Shown: positions 1 to 7,421 of the stretch, piece after piece
Position numbering within the stretch: position 1 is the first letter of the stretch
Layout of the letters: the number at the start of each line of letters is the position of its first letter
From: Candidatus Pelagibacter sp.
Lineage (GTDB): Bacteria > Pseudomonadota > Alphaproteobacteria > Pelagibacterales > Pelagibacteraceae
Assembly (NCBI GenBank): GCA_028097645.1
Contig: JAOHEU010000019.1
Location: 1 to 13,420 of the forward strand
DNA length: 13,420 nt
Reading direction: 5' to 3'
Translations under genes and position numbers: made by a program
The notes under the pieces: generated by a model
The model's input: the letters and a program-made list of their open reading frames with translations, nothing else
Database searches by the model: none
Told to the model about the DNA's origin: nothing

Positions 1-375
1 AATTTTTTTAAAAATAATAGTCAAAGTTTCACCATTAAATAATTTTTTCAAAATCCCGGATATTGTGATTGATAGAATTGTCACATATAGCATTACATGA
101 TTTAACTTAGCTAAAAATTTTTGACCTTTAAAAACACTTGGTTCCAATCTTGGTGTTGGGTTAAAAATTTTATAGAGCAATCTTAAAATCACTAGATAAA
201 ATATAGATAAACCCACTTTTACATGAATATTTTCTATAGTAAGTCGTTCAGGTCCAAAATCTAAATCTACCAAATAAAATCCAAGTGGAATTTGTATAAA
301 AAGTAAAACTGCACTTATCCAATGCAACAATTTTGAAATTAGACCATACTCTGTTAAAGTATTCTTAACGTGCAT
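1..375 (-). CDS. Cytochrome b561 family protein, N-terminal part (cut by window edge)
   Basis: This reads open on the minus strand from ATG at 375-373 to base 1 (125 codons, no stop), so the C-terminus lies outside the window. The start fits the family: a short N-tail, then YGLISKLLHW at residues 10-19. His19, His51 (in ENIHVKVG) and His93 (in LNHVMLY) lie in or beside hydrophobic segments, at about residues 14-36, 50-70 and 90-110, as expected for heme b ligands of bacterial b561 proteins. The loop with NPTPRL (residues 72-77) after the second helix is also typical. Such proteins are inner-membrane di-heme electron carriers, often encoded beside a small periplasmic c-type cytochrome, and a class II cytochrome c is divergent here. 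Electron exchange between the two is inference. The family call is strong; the physiological donor and acceptor are unknown. Confidence 0.88.
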   Translation of the reverse strand, partial: MHVKNTLTEYGLISKLLHWISAVLLFIQIPLGFYLVDLDFGPERLTIENIHVKVGLSIFYLVILRLLYKIFNPTPRLEPSVFKGQKFLAKLNHVMLYVTILSITISGILKKLFNGETLTIIFKKI

Positions 376-837
376 AATCTAGTTAAACATATTGTAAAGA
401 ATATTGGTATTATTTTGTTTTTACTGATTTCAATACTTATTACCACCCATGCACACTCAGAACAATCAGCTGAGGATATAATTAAAAACAGAAAAGCTTT
501 GTTTAGTAAAAATTATAATACAGCCAAAAAAGTTCAATCACTCTCATCTAGCGGAGATTTTGATGCTGCCAAAAAATTAATGCTACAAATGAGCGATAAT
601 TATAAAGCTTTATTAGAAATGTTTCCTGACAGTACTAAAGAGGGGTTTAAGACAGAAGTTACTCCTTTAGTCTGGGAAGAAAAAGATAAATTTAATTCTT
701 TAATGGAAAAATCTTCTAACGATATGATTGAATTGGCATCAGTCATTGAAGAAACAGATAATGTTAGAGGTGTATTAGGGCAATTAATGTGGGGTAATTG
801 CAAAGCTTGTCATTCAAAATATCGAGTAGAACATTAA
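370..837 (+). CDS. Periplasmic class II cytochrome c (cytochrome c'-like)
   Basis: A 155-residue protein with a signal peptide (basic start, hydrophobic residues about 12-27, cleavage near HAHS/EQ). The single heme-binding site CKACH (Cys144, Cys147, His148) is at the extreme C-terminus and followed by SKYR, which is the layout of class II cytochromes (cytochrome c' and c-556, four-helix bundles). In the first helix the family motif RQxxM reads RKALF (residues 41-45), so the usual sixth-ligand Met is replaced by Phe. This favours a five-coordinate cytochrome c' over a six-coordinate c-556. The start is GTG at 370; an in-frame stop at 355-357 and no other usual start upstream make it the only one that preserves the signal peptide. 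It abuts the divergent cytochrome b561 start and may exchange electrons with that protein (inference). Confidence 0.85.
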   Translation: MHNLVKHIVKNIGIILFLLISILITTHAHSEQSAEDIIKNRKALFSKNYNTAKKVQSLSSSGDFDAAKKLMLQMSDNYKALLEMFPDSTKEGFKTEVTPLVWEEKDKFNSLMEKSSNDMIELASVIEETDNVRGVLGQLMWGNCKACHSKYRVEH

Positions 838-866
838 ATTTCTAAAATTTTAAATTAATCAACATA

Positions 867-1391
867 ATGATCCCATTAAAAATAAAAGAACATTTGGACA
901 ATTATATTCATCAAGAAGTTTACGTTCAAATTGCAGTTATTAAAGGTAAAGAAAAAGTATCTACTAAAGATGCGATTAATAGTTACTTTAACTCAAATCA
1001 TTTTAGAGATTTATCTGAAGGAAGACCTTACGATCATTTTATCGATGGATTAAATGATAAGTGTTTAATTAAATTAATTAATTCACCCATGAAAGATAAA
1101 CAAACTGATGATGAAGTAATTAAAGAACTTCAAAAAAAACTCAATGAATTAAACAATGAAGAGCTAGAAAATACTTTCTGGGAAATAGAAACTGGAGAGT
1201 TTGTAAACAATAAACAGATCAAAGAACTTGAACAAGAAAGAGATCAAATGATTGAAAGTCTGGATCTTAAAAATAAAGATAACGTACACAAGGTTCTAAT
1301 GAATTTTTGTAAAAAATACGAAGAATTATGTATTGTTAAATATCCTGATGCACCACTTCCATTGGAAATATTAAAATCTATTGGTTCCTAA
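867..1391 (+). CDS. Hypothetical protein with charged coiled-coil middle
   Basis: A 174-residue protein that I do not recognise. It has no signal peptide and no membrane segment, so it is probably cytoplasmic. Residues about 78-135 are very rich in Glu, Lys, Leu and Asn with helix-forming spacing (for example VIKELQKKLNELN and KELEQERDQMIESL), suggesting a coiled coil. Flanking this are an N-terminal part rich in hydrophobic and aromatic residues (1-72) and a C-terminal stretch with two cysteines (Cys148, Cys155) and a PDAPLPLE segment. It begins 29 bases after the cytochrome c gene and could be cotranscribed with it. Its stop lies inside the convergent ABC permease gene (14-base overlap). 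The composition matches its neighbours and the frame is long and uninterrupted, so I take it as a real gene of unknown function. Confidence 0.7.
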   Translation: MIPLKIKEHLDNYIHQEVYVQIAVIKGKEKVSTKDAINSYFNSNHFRDLSEGRPYDHFIDGLNDKCLIKLINSPMKDKQTDDEVIKELQKKLNELNNEELENTFWEIETGEFVNNKQIKELEQERDQMIESLDLKNKDNVHKVLMNFCKKYEELCIVKYPDAPLPLEILKSIGS

Positions 1392-3915
1392 TTAATGGAT
1401 AAACCTTTGGACTTAAATATTTCAAATTTGTAATCATTATTAAAGCTAAGGTAATTAAACCAATACTTAATCCTAAATTGAATAAGACTTTAAAATCAAA
1501 AGCCCAAACTAATTCAAAAATATTTTCCATTATAAATTTAGAGGCAATAACTGCAAAAAAGATTGCAATTAATATGACAGATTTAAATATTATTATAAAT
1601 TCTATTAGTGAGGACAAAATCACCTCTTTTTTTGAAAATCCTAAAATTTTAAAAACTAAATTTTGATACTCTTTTACTTTTCCTTGGACCATAATAGCGC
1701 TAGAAATTACAATTAATCCAATGATTATAGTGACTGCCGAGATAAGGGTTACTGCAATAAATACCTTATTTAAAACATCGGTTACTTTATTTAAATAATC
1801 TGCAATCTTAATCATGGATAAGCTTGGAAGCACTTCAAGCATTGAAGTTTCATCAAACTTTTCGATTTTTTCAAATTTAGCTGTTGCTAAATATTCATGA
1901 GGAATATTATTTGCAAATTGTGGATTAAATAACATTGCAAAATTAATACTAAGATCACGATAATCAACAGCTCTAAAATTAACTATTTCTCCTTCAATCT
2001 CTCTTCCATAAATATTAAGTGTGAATACATCACCTAATTTAATATTTAAATTTTTTGCAACTTCGGCATCTAAAGAAATTTGAAGCTGATTAGGTTTGGC
2101 AAGATCCCACCATTTACCTTTGGTTAACGGATTATCTTCTGGAACCTCATCGGTCCATGAAGATCTTCTGTCACTTTCAATTACCCAGAAACTATCATTA
2201 TCAGGTTCGATATAAGTATTTGGATTAATACCATTAATTTTAATAATTCCTGATGACACCATAGGCACTACTTCAATTTTTGCATTTGTATCCATATTCA
2301 TTATATTTTTTTCAAATATTTCTTTTTCCCCTTTTTGAATCCCAACAAAAAAATAGTCAGGAGCAATATCAGGTATTGATTTTGCTATTTCTCTTTGAAA
2401 ATTAGTTCCAACTAACGCTAGAGTTAACAATAAAGTAACCCCAAGTCCTAAAGACATAATCGTAATTGGTGTTATGCTTTTTGTTTGCGTTATGTTTTTT
2501 ATAGATACTTTTAAAGATATATTGGAAGTAGATTTAAATTTTCTTAAAAAATAAATAATCACTTTTGAAAGTAGAAAAAATACAATCAAACAAATGAAAA
2601 AAGCTACAAAATACCCAAAACTATAGATAGGTCTTTCGGATCCAAAACTAAATAATAATACCAAAATAGACAATAAGATTAGACTTAAGGCAGTAGATTT
2701 TTTTGAATAATAAAACTCTAAATTTTGAAAAACATTTCTAAATAAATTTGAGGCTTTTACCTGATCGATTGAACTTATGGTAGGAATTGAAAAAATAACC
2801 AAAACTAATAATCCAACTAAAAATATTTTAATAAAGTTTAGAATTGAAAACACTGGAGTAACATTAAGCCCTAATCCATCTGACAAATATTGATCTACAA
2901 TAGGAACTATTAGAAAACTTGAGCCATAAGCAAAAGTGGTAATTACTAAAAGTAAGATAAATAATTGAAGATAATAAAGTGTTTTGATGTTTCCTGAATA
3001 AAATCCAACTGCTTTTCTAACTGCAATTGACATATTATTTTGATTGATGAATGAAAGAAGAGTGTTTGCTATTCCAATTCCAGCAATTAGCATTGCACTT
3101 ATAGAAACTAACGATAAGAACTGCGAGAAATTATTAATAATTCTCTTTAATCCACTTGCTGAATTTTCAGGATATCTTATTTTAACTTTTTGATCATCTT
3201 TAAATATATTTTCAATTCTTTTTTCTATTTTTTCAGCATCATCATTTTCATTGAATTTTACTTTGTATTCATAATTTAAAAAACTACCAATTCCATTTAG
3301 CTTTAAAATTTCTAATGTTTGATCTCCTGCAAGTGCCCAATCACCAAACGCTACAAACCCACTGACATCAGGAACAGATTTTACAATTCCAATAATTGTA
3401 AATAATTGATCTTGAACTTTAATTTTTTCATTAATTTTTAGATTTAAATTTTTTGATAAACTTTCATTAATTAACAATGTATTGGGTTCATTGTGCATTC
3501 TATCAAATGCACCTGCCGGCTCATAATCAACTGAACCATATAAAGGATATTTAGTATCAACTGTTTTTATTCTAGTAAAAAGAGATTTGTTTTTTTCTCT
3601 ATCAATAGTTGAGACCATTGTACTGAACTCAATCATTTGAGAAATGGTTGTAAATTCTTTTACTTGGTTGACTAATTTAAGATTTCCTTCATTACGATTA
3701 TAGTCAATCTCAAGATCTCCACCTAATAGAGATTTAGCATTATCATTAAGTTCTTTTTTTAAACTATCTTCAATTGTGAAAATAGCACTTAAAATAAAAA
3801 GACTAATAAAAAGAGTTATGATGATGCTTGATAACTTCTTATAATTTCTGCTTAAATCTTTCAAAGCATACTTAATAATTAGACTAAATTCAGATGGATT
3901 ATTTAATTTTTCCAT
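1378..3915 (-). CDS. ybbP: ABC transporter permease, FtsX/MacB type (YbbP-like)
   Basis: An 845-residue membrane protein. About ten hydrophobic spans are visible: 28-48, 266-288, 315-338, 362-382, 408-424, 430-456, 483-503, 717-742, 765-792 and 808-828. Large periplasmic domains lie at about 50-260 and 505-715. This duplicated FtsX plan, with the motif AVRKAVGF (298-305) and its C-terminal counterpart around FKILGFSKKE (755-764), matches the YbbP/LolE-like group at its usual length of about 800-850. The start overlaps the end of the ATPase gene by 17 bases, indicating translational coupling. In this family the permease transmits force to the periplasm or exports hydrophobic compounds rather than importing solutes. 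Adjacency to a TesA-type esterase is the standard ybbA-ybbP-tesA arrangement and suggests an envelope-lipid role. The substrate is not shown by the sequence. Confidence 0.88.
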   Translation of the reverse strand: MEKLNNPSEFSLIIKYALKDLSRNYKKLSSIIITLFISLFILSAIFTIEDSLKKELNDNAKSLLGGDLEIDYNRNEGNLKLVNQVKEFTTISQMIEFSTMVSTIDREKNKSLFTRIKTVDTKYPLYGSVDYEPAGAFDRMHNEPNTLLINESLSKNLNLKINEKIKVQDQLFTIIGIVKSVPDVSGFVAFGDWALAGDQTLEILKLNGIGSFLNYEYKVKFNENDDAEKIEKRIENIFKDDQKVKIRYPENSASGLKRIINNFSQFLSLVSISAMLIAGIGIANTLLSFINQNNMSIAVRKAVGFYSGNIKTLYYLQLFILLLVITTFAYGSSFLIVPIVDQYLSDGLGLNVTPVFSILNFIKIFLVGLLVLVIFSIPTISSIDQVKASNLFRNVFQNLEFYYSKKSTALSLILLSILVLLFSFGSERPIYSFGYFVAFFICLIVFFLLSKVIIYFLRKFKSTSNISLKVSIKNITQTKSITPITIMSLGLGVTLLLTLALVGTNFQREIAKSIPDIAPDYFFVGIQKGEKEIFEKNIMNMDTNAKIEVVPMVSSGIIKINGINPNTYIEPDNDSFWVIESDRRSSWTDEVPEDNPLTKGKWWDLAKPNQLQISLDAEVAKNLNIKLGDVFTLNIYGREIEGEIVNFRAVDYRDLSINFAMLFNPQFANNIPHEYLATAKFEKIEKFDETSMLEVLPSLSMIKIADYLNKVTDVLNKVFIAVTLISAVTIIIGLIVISSAIMVQGKVKEYQNLVFKILGFSKKEVILSSLIEFIIIFKSVILIAIFFAVIASKFIMENIFELVWAFDFKVLFNLGLSIGLITLALIMITNLKYLSPKVYPLIRNQ

Positions 3916-4564
3916 CTTTAATTTTAATTTTTCGTTTTGCTTTATTAGCTAGTTTTGGATCATGAGTTACCATAATCAGTGAGGATCCTTCCTCTATTAC
4001 ATATTTAAATAATATATCAGAAATCATTACAGAATTTTCAGTATCTAAATTTCCAGTAGGTTCATCTGCTAAGATTAATTCAGGCTTCATTGCAATCGCT
4101 CGGGCTATCGCAACTCTTTGTTGTTCTCCCCCTGATAGTTGGCTTGGAAGATTATTAAATCGATGATTTAATCCAAAGCGATCTAACAATTGTTTTGCTT
4201 CTTTTTCAGGATTTTTGAATTTATTTAATTCAAGAGTTAATGCTACATTTTCAACTGCTGTATAATTAGGAATTAAATAAAATGACTGAAATATAATACC
4301 AATATTCTTTCTTCTAATTTCAGAGACTTCATCTTCACTTAATTTTGTAATTTCATGATTTTGAAAAAAAATTTTTCCTGAGGTAGCTTTTTCTAAACCT
4401 CCAATTAACATTATAAGACTAGTTTTTCCCGATCCACTTTCTCCAACAATAGAAATTGTCTCTTTTTTCTTGGTAGTTAAGTTAATATCTTTTAAAACTC
4501 TGATATTATCTTTACCAGTTTGGTATTTAAGATTTACCTTATTTAATTTAAGAAGAATGCTCAT
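3899..4564 (-). CDS. ybbA: ABC transporter ATP-binding protein (YbbA/LolD-like)
   Basis: From ATG at 4564-4562 the protein has 221 residues, the normal size for the YbbA/LolD/MacB ATPase class. Walker A is GESGSGKT (41-48), the Q-loop Gln is residue 93 (IIFQSF), the signature is LSGGE (143-147), Walker B is LILADEP (163-169) with catalytic Glu168, the D-loop is GNLD, and the switch His is residue 201. It powers the FtsX-type permease encoded immediately downstream. The frame stays open 16 codons further upstream, to 4612, but that extension is antisense to the TesA signal peptide and looks hydrophobic and non-homologous, so I chose the internal ATG. That start codon overlaps the divergent tesA start. 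All catalytic motifs are intact. Confidence 0.92.
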   Translation of the reverse strand: MSILLKLNKVNLKYQTGKDNIRVLKDINLTTKKKETISIVGESGSGKTSLIMLIGGLEKATSGKIFFQNHEITKLSEDEVSEIRRKNIGIIFQSFYLIPNYTAVENVALTLELNKFKNPEKEAKQLLDRFGLNHRFNNLPSQLSGGEQQRVAIARAIAMKPELILADEPTGNLDTENSVMISDILFKYVIEEGSSLIMVTHDPKLANKAKRKIKIKDGKIK

Positions 4565-5171
4565 GAATAAAAGTTTTATTATTAAAATAATTGTACTCTG
4601 TCTAGTCACCATAAAGGTAAGCGCAATAGAGAAAGTAATATTATTTGGAGATAGTTTGATGGCAGGCTATGGATTACCTAAAGAACAACATTTATCAGTA
4701 GTTTTACAAAATAGTTTAGAGCTAGAAGGGCATAATATTAAAATAATCAATGGCAGTGTTTCGGGTAGTACTTCAGCTGGAGGATTAAATATAGCTGATT
4801 GGACTTTATCAGAAAATAATATCGATCTTATGATTTTATGTCTTGGAGCTAATGATATGCTGAGAGGTATAAACCCTAAGGAGACAAAAAATAACTTAGA
4901 AGAAATTATTAAAATTGCAAAAAGCAAAAATATTAAAATTATTATTGCTGGAATGATTGCACCAACATCTTATGGTTTTGAGTATAAAAAATCTTTTGAT
5001 CAAATTTTTTCTGATTTATCTAAAAAATATAGATTACAATTAATCCCATTTCTACTTGAAGGTGTAGCACAAAAACCTGAATTTAATTTGAGTGATGGCA
5101 TGCATCCAAATGACCAAGGCACAATTATCATTGGTAACACTCTAAAAAAAGCTATCTTAAAAAATCTATAA
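4563..5171 (+). CDS. tesA: GDSL/SGNH hydrolase, TesA-type arylesterase/lysophospholipase
   Basis: 202 residues from ATG 4563, with an N-terminal signal peptide (hydrophobic residues 6-18, cleavage near KVSA/IE), so the enzyme is periplasmic. The four SGNH blocks are complete: GDS with nucleophile Ser31, Gly64 in NGSVSG, GAND with Asn97, and DGMHP with Asp178 and His181. This matches the TesA group, which hydrolyses acyl esters and thioesters and lysophospholipids. It is divergent from the ybbA-ybbP genes, the same company it keeps in many Proteobacteria. An ATG two codons earlier (4557), preceded by AAGAAG, is an alternative start and leaves the signal peptide intact. More distal upstream starts would add a run antisense to the ATPase gene and are rejected. 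Confidence 0.92.
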   Translation: MNKSFIIKIIVLCLVTIKVSAIEKVILFGDSLMAGYGLPKEQHLSVVLQNSLELEGHNIKIINGSVSGSTSAGGLNIADWTLSENNIDLMILCLGANDMLRGINPKETKNNLEEIIKIAKSKNIKIIIAGMIAPTSYGFEYKKSFDQIFSDLSKKYRLQLIPFLLEGVAQKPEFNLSDGMHPNDQGTIIIGNTLKKAILKNL

Positions 5172-5204
5172 AGACTTCGTATTAGTTTTTTGTTATCGTT
5201 TTTT

Positions 5205-5750
5205 ATGAGAAAGATTCTATCCATCATAATATTATTTGTTTTAACTACAAATTTAAGTGCAAATGATAGAAATGTTGAACTTGATAAATTATTTTTAGAA
5301 TTAAAAAAAAATATTCCATCTTTATCATCAGGAATTGCTCAACAAATTTGGACATTATGGAGTACACATCCAACAGATCAAAAATTGACATCTATTTTAG
5401 ATGAAGGTTCAAGGTTGGTGCAAGACCGACAGTTATATAGAGCGATTGATGTTTTTACAGAAGCAATTGAATTAGATCCTACATGGGCTGAGGCTTGGAA
5501 TAAAAGGGCAACTGTATTTTATATGGTGGGAGAATTTCAAAAATCCCAAGATGATATAGATAAGGTGCTAGAATTAGAAAATAGACACTTTGGTGCATTA
5601 GCGGGTCAAGGTATGGTTAATATAAAGTTAAAGAATTACGATAAAGCAAAAAGAAGCTATCAAAAAGCACAAGAAATTTACCCTGCAATGAAGTCATCTA
5701 AGGTAATGATTGAACAAATTGAAGAGTTAATTAAAAGACAATCAATTTAA
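5205..5750 (+). CDS. Periplasmic tetratricopeptide repeat protein
   Basis: 181 residues from ATG 5205, with a signal peptide (hydrophobic 5-16, cleavage near NLSA/ND), so it is exported. After a helical segment ending in IWTLWSTHP (48-56), TPR units run at about 61-94, 95-128 and 129-162. They carry signature residues such as AIDVFTEAIELDP, AWNKRATVFY and LEN-RHFGALAG-G. This combination (IW..W..HP followed by WNKRAT and RHFGALAG) is characteristic of a TPR protein widespread in Alphaproteobacteria whose function is not established. TPRs bind partner proteins, so a scaffold role in the periplasm is likely. A TTG at 5190 would add five residues but there is no ribosome site for it. It starts 33 bases after tesA, with sulP 30 bases downstream. 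Confidence 0.85.
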   Translation: MRKILSIIILFVLTTNLSANDRNVELDKLFLELKKNIPSLSSGIAQQIWTLWSTHPTDQKLTSILDEGSRLVQDRQLYRAIDVFTEAIELDPTWAEAWNKRATVFYMVGEFQKSQDDIDKVLELENRHFGALAGQGMVNIKLKNYDKAKRSYQKAQEIYPAMKSSKVMIEQIEELIKRQSI

Positions 5751-5780
5751 TTAATTAAACAGTTTAAAAATAATCATTAG

Positions 5781-7406
5781 ATGAAAAAAACTACACCTCC
5801 GTCTAAGGCAATGTTGACGCTTGCAAGATCTCTAAGTTTTAATGCTCAGAATTATATTCCAAAAGGTGGAGTGTCTTTTTCTTTATTTAAGGTAGAAATT
5901 TTATCAGGATTAACAGTTGCGCTTGCTTTAGTGCCAGAAGCTATTGCTTTTGCATTTGTTGCAGGTGTTGCTCCTTTATCTGGTTTATATGCAGCATTTA
6001 TTGTTGGATTAATTACTGCTGTATTTGGTGGAAGGCCTGGAATGATATCGGGGGCTACAGGGGCACTTGCCGTGGTGATGGTTTCATTAGTAACAGAACA
6101 TGGTGCAGAATATTTATTTGCAACTGTTGTTTTAATGGGAATTTTACAATTGTTTGCTGGTGTTTTTAAACTTGGAAAATTTATAAGGATGGTGCCTGAA
6201 CCTGTGATGCTAGGTTTTGTTAATGGTCTTGCAATCGTGATAGGTATTTCTCAATTAAGTCAGTTTAAAACTATAAATGATCTTGGGCAATCTGTTTGGA
6301 TTTCAGGAGACATATTACTTTATTCTATACTATTTGTGTTACTAACCATGTTTGTAATTTGGTTTTTACCTAAAATTACAAAGGTCGTTCCATCAACTTT
6401 GGTTGCAATACTTTTAACAACTGTATTAGTTCTTGCTCTTAAAATTGATATTCCAAGTGTTGGTGATTTAGCAAGCGTTAAAGGAGGTTTGCCTAATTTT
6501 TCAATTCCAAATGTTCCTTTAAATTTTGAAACCTTAAAGATTATTTTTCCCTATGCATTTATTTTAGCATCCATTGGACTAATAGAGAGTTTATTAACTC
6601 TAAACTTAGTAGGAGAGATTACCAATAAAAGAGGTGGCGCTAGCCAAGAATGTTTAGCTCAAGGATTTGCAAACTCAGTTACTGGTTTTTTTGGTGGAAT
6701 GGGTGGTTGTGCAATGATCGGTCAATCAATGATCAATGTAAGATCAGGTGGTAGAACTCGTATAGCTGGAATTGCTGCTGCAGTATTTTTATTAATTTTT
6801 ATTTTGTATACATCAAATTACATAGAGATGATCCCTATTGCAGCTTTAGTAGGAGTAATGTTTATGGTGGTGATTGGAACTTTTGCATGGAATTCAATTA
6901 AGTTTTTAATGATGGTTCCAAAAAGTGATGCATTAGTTACAGTACTTGTAACAGTTGTAACAGTGTTAGAAGATTTAGCAGTTGCGGTGATTGTAGGCGT
7001 TATTGTTTCTGCTTTAGTTTATGCATGGAAAACAGCTTCAAGAATTAGAGCTATTGAGAGACCTTCAAAAACAGATAAGGGTGCTAAGGTTTATGAAATT
7101 GAAGGACCTTTGTTTTTTAGTTCAGCGAATAGTTTTTTAGAACTATTTAATCCTGAACAAGATCCAAATTTAGTGATTATTGATTTTGCAAAATCGAGAG
7201 TAATTGATCAGTCAGCATTAAAAGCAATTGAAGATGTTGCTCATAAATATAATAGTTTTGGTAAAAAAATTAAATTAAGACACTTAACTAAAGATTGTCA
7301 TAAGCTTTTAAGTAAAACAGGTCAGTTGGTAGTTGATAGTGACAACGATCCTGATTACAGTTTAGCTGTTGATTATGGGGTTAAATTAAAAATATTTGGT
7401 AAATAA
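5781..7406 (+). CDS. SulP family inorganic anion transporter with C-terminal STAS domain
   Basis: 541 residues. The N-terminal signature is clear: VALALVPEAIAFAFVAGVAP (46-65), SGLYAAF (67-73), FGGRPGMISGATGA (82-95). Hydrophobic spans fill residues about 40-415. The RGGASQE and GMGGCAMIGQS region (285-317) corresponds to the conserved substrate-proximal part of SulP proteins. Residues about 435-515 form a STAS domain with VIDQSALKAIE (474-484), where the Ser sits at the regulatory position known from anti-sigma-factor antagonists. Family members are sulfate transporters, Na+-bicarbonate symporters (BicA) or dicarboxylate transporters (DauA). The sequence alone does not settle the substrate. 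No sulfate-assimilation or carbonic-anhydrase gene is nearby. Length and motifs are intact. Confidence 0.93.
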   Translation: MKKTTPPSKAMLTLARSLSFNAQNYIPKGGVSFSLFKVEILSGLTVALALVPEAIAFAFVAGVAPLSGLYAAFIVGLITAVFGGRPGMISGATGALAVVMVSLVTEHGAEYLFATVVLMGILQLFAGVFKLGKFIRMVPEPVMLGFVNGLAIVIGISQLSQFKTINDLGQSVWISGDILLYSILFVLLTMFVIWFLPKITKVVPSTLVAILLTTVLVLALKIDIPSVGDLASVKGGLPNFSIPNVPLNFETLKIIFPYAFILASIGLIESLLTLNLVGEITNKRGGASQECLAQGFANSVTGFFGGMGGCAMIGQSMINVRSGGRTRIAGIAAAVFLLIFILYTSNYIEMIPIAALVGVMFMVVIGTFAWNSIKFLMMVPKSDALVTVLVTVVTVLEDLAVAVIVGVIVSALVYAWKTASRIRAIERPSKTDKGAKVYEIEGPLFFSSANSFLELFNPEQDPNLVIIDFAKSRVIDQSALKAIEDVAHKYNSFGKKIKLRHLTKDCHKLLSKTGQLVVDSDNDPDYSLAVDYGVKLKIFGK

Positions 7407-7421
7407 AACTCACTACTAATA

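Noticed and set aside
391..396. Possible -10 element (TACAAT on the minus strand) for the cytochrome b561 gene
   Set aside because: It matches the consensus well, but no convincing -35 lies at the right distance and such hexamers are common in DNA this AT-rich.
1478..1666. Plus-strand frame inside the permease gene
   Set aside because: It is antisense to the C-terminal membrane spans of an obvious permease, has low-complexity composition and resembles no family.
4470..4562. Longer N-terminus for the TesA-type hydrolase
   Set aside because: The added residues are antisense to the ATPase gene and would bury the clear signal peptide that starts at 4563.
4565..4612. Longer N-terminus for the ATPase
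   Set aside because: The 16 extra residues are antisense to the TesA signal peptide and do not fit ABC ATPase N-termini.
4667..5227. Minus-strand frames opposite tesA
   Set aside because: They mirror the coding sequence of an intact SGNH hydrolase with all catalytic blocks; no independent protein features.
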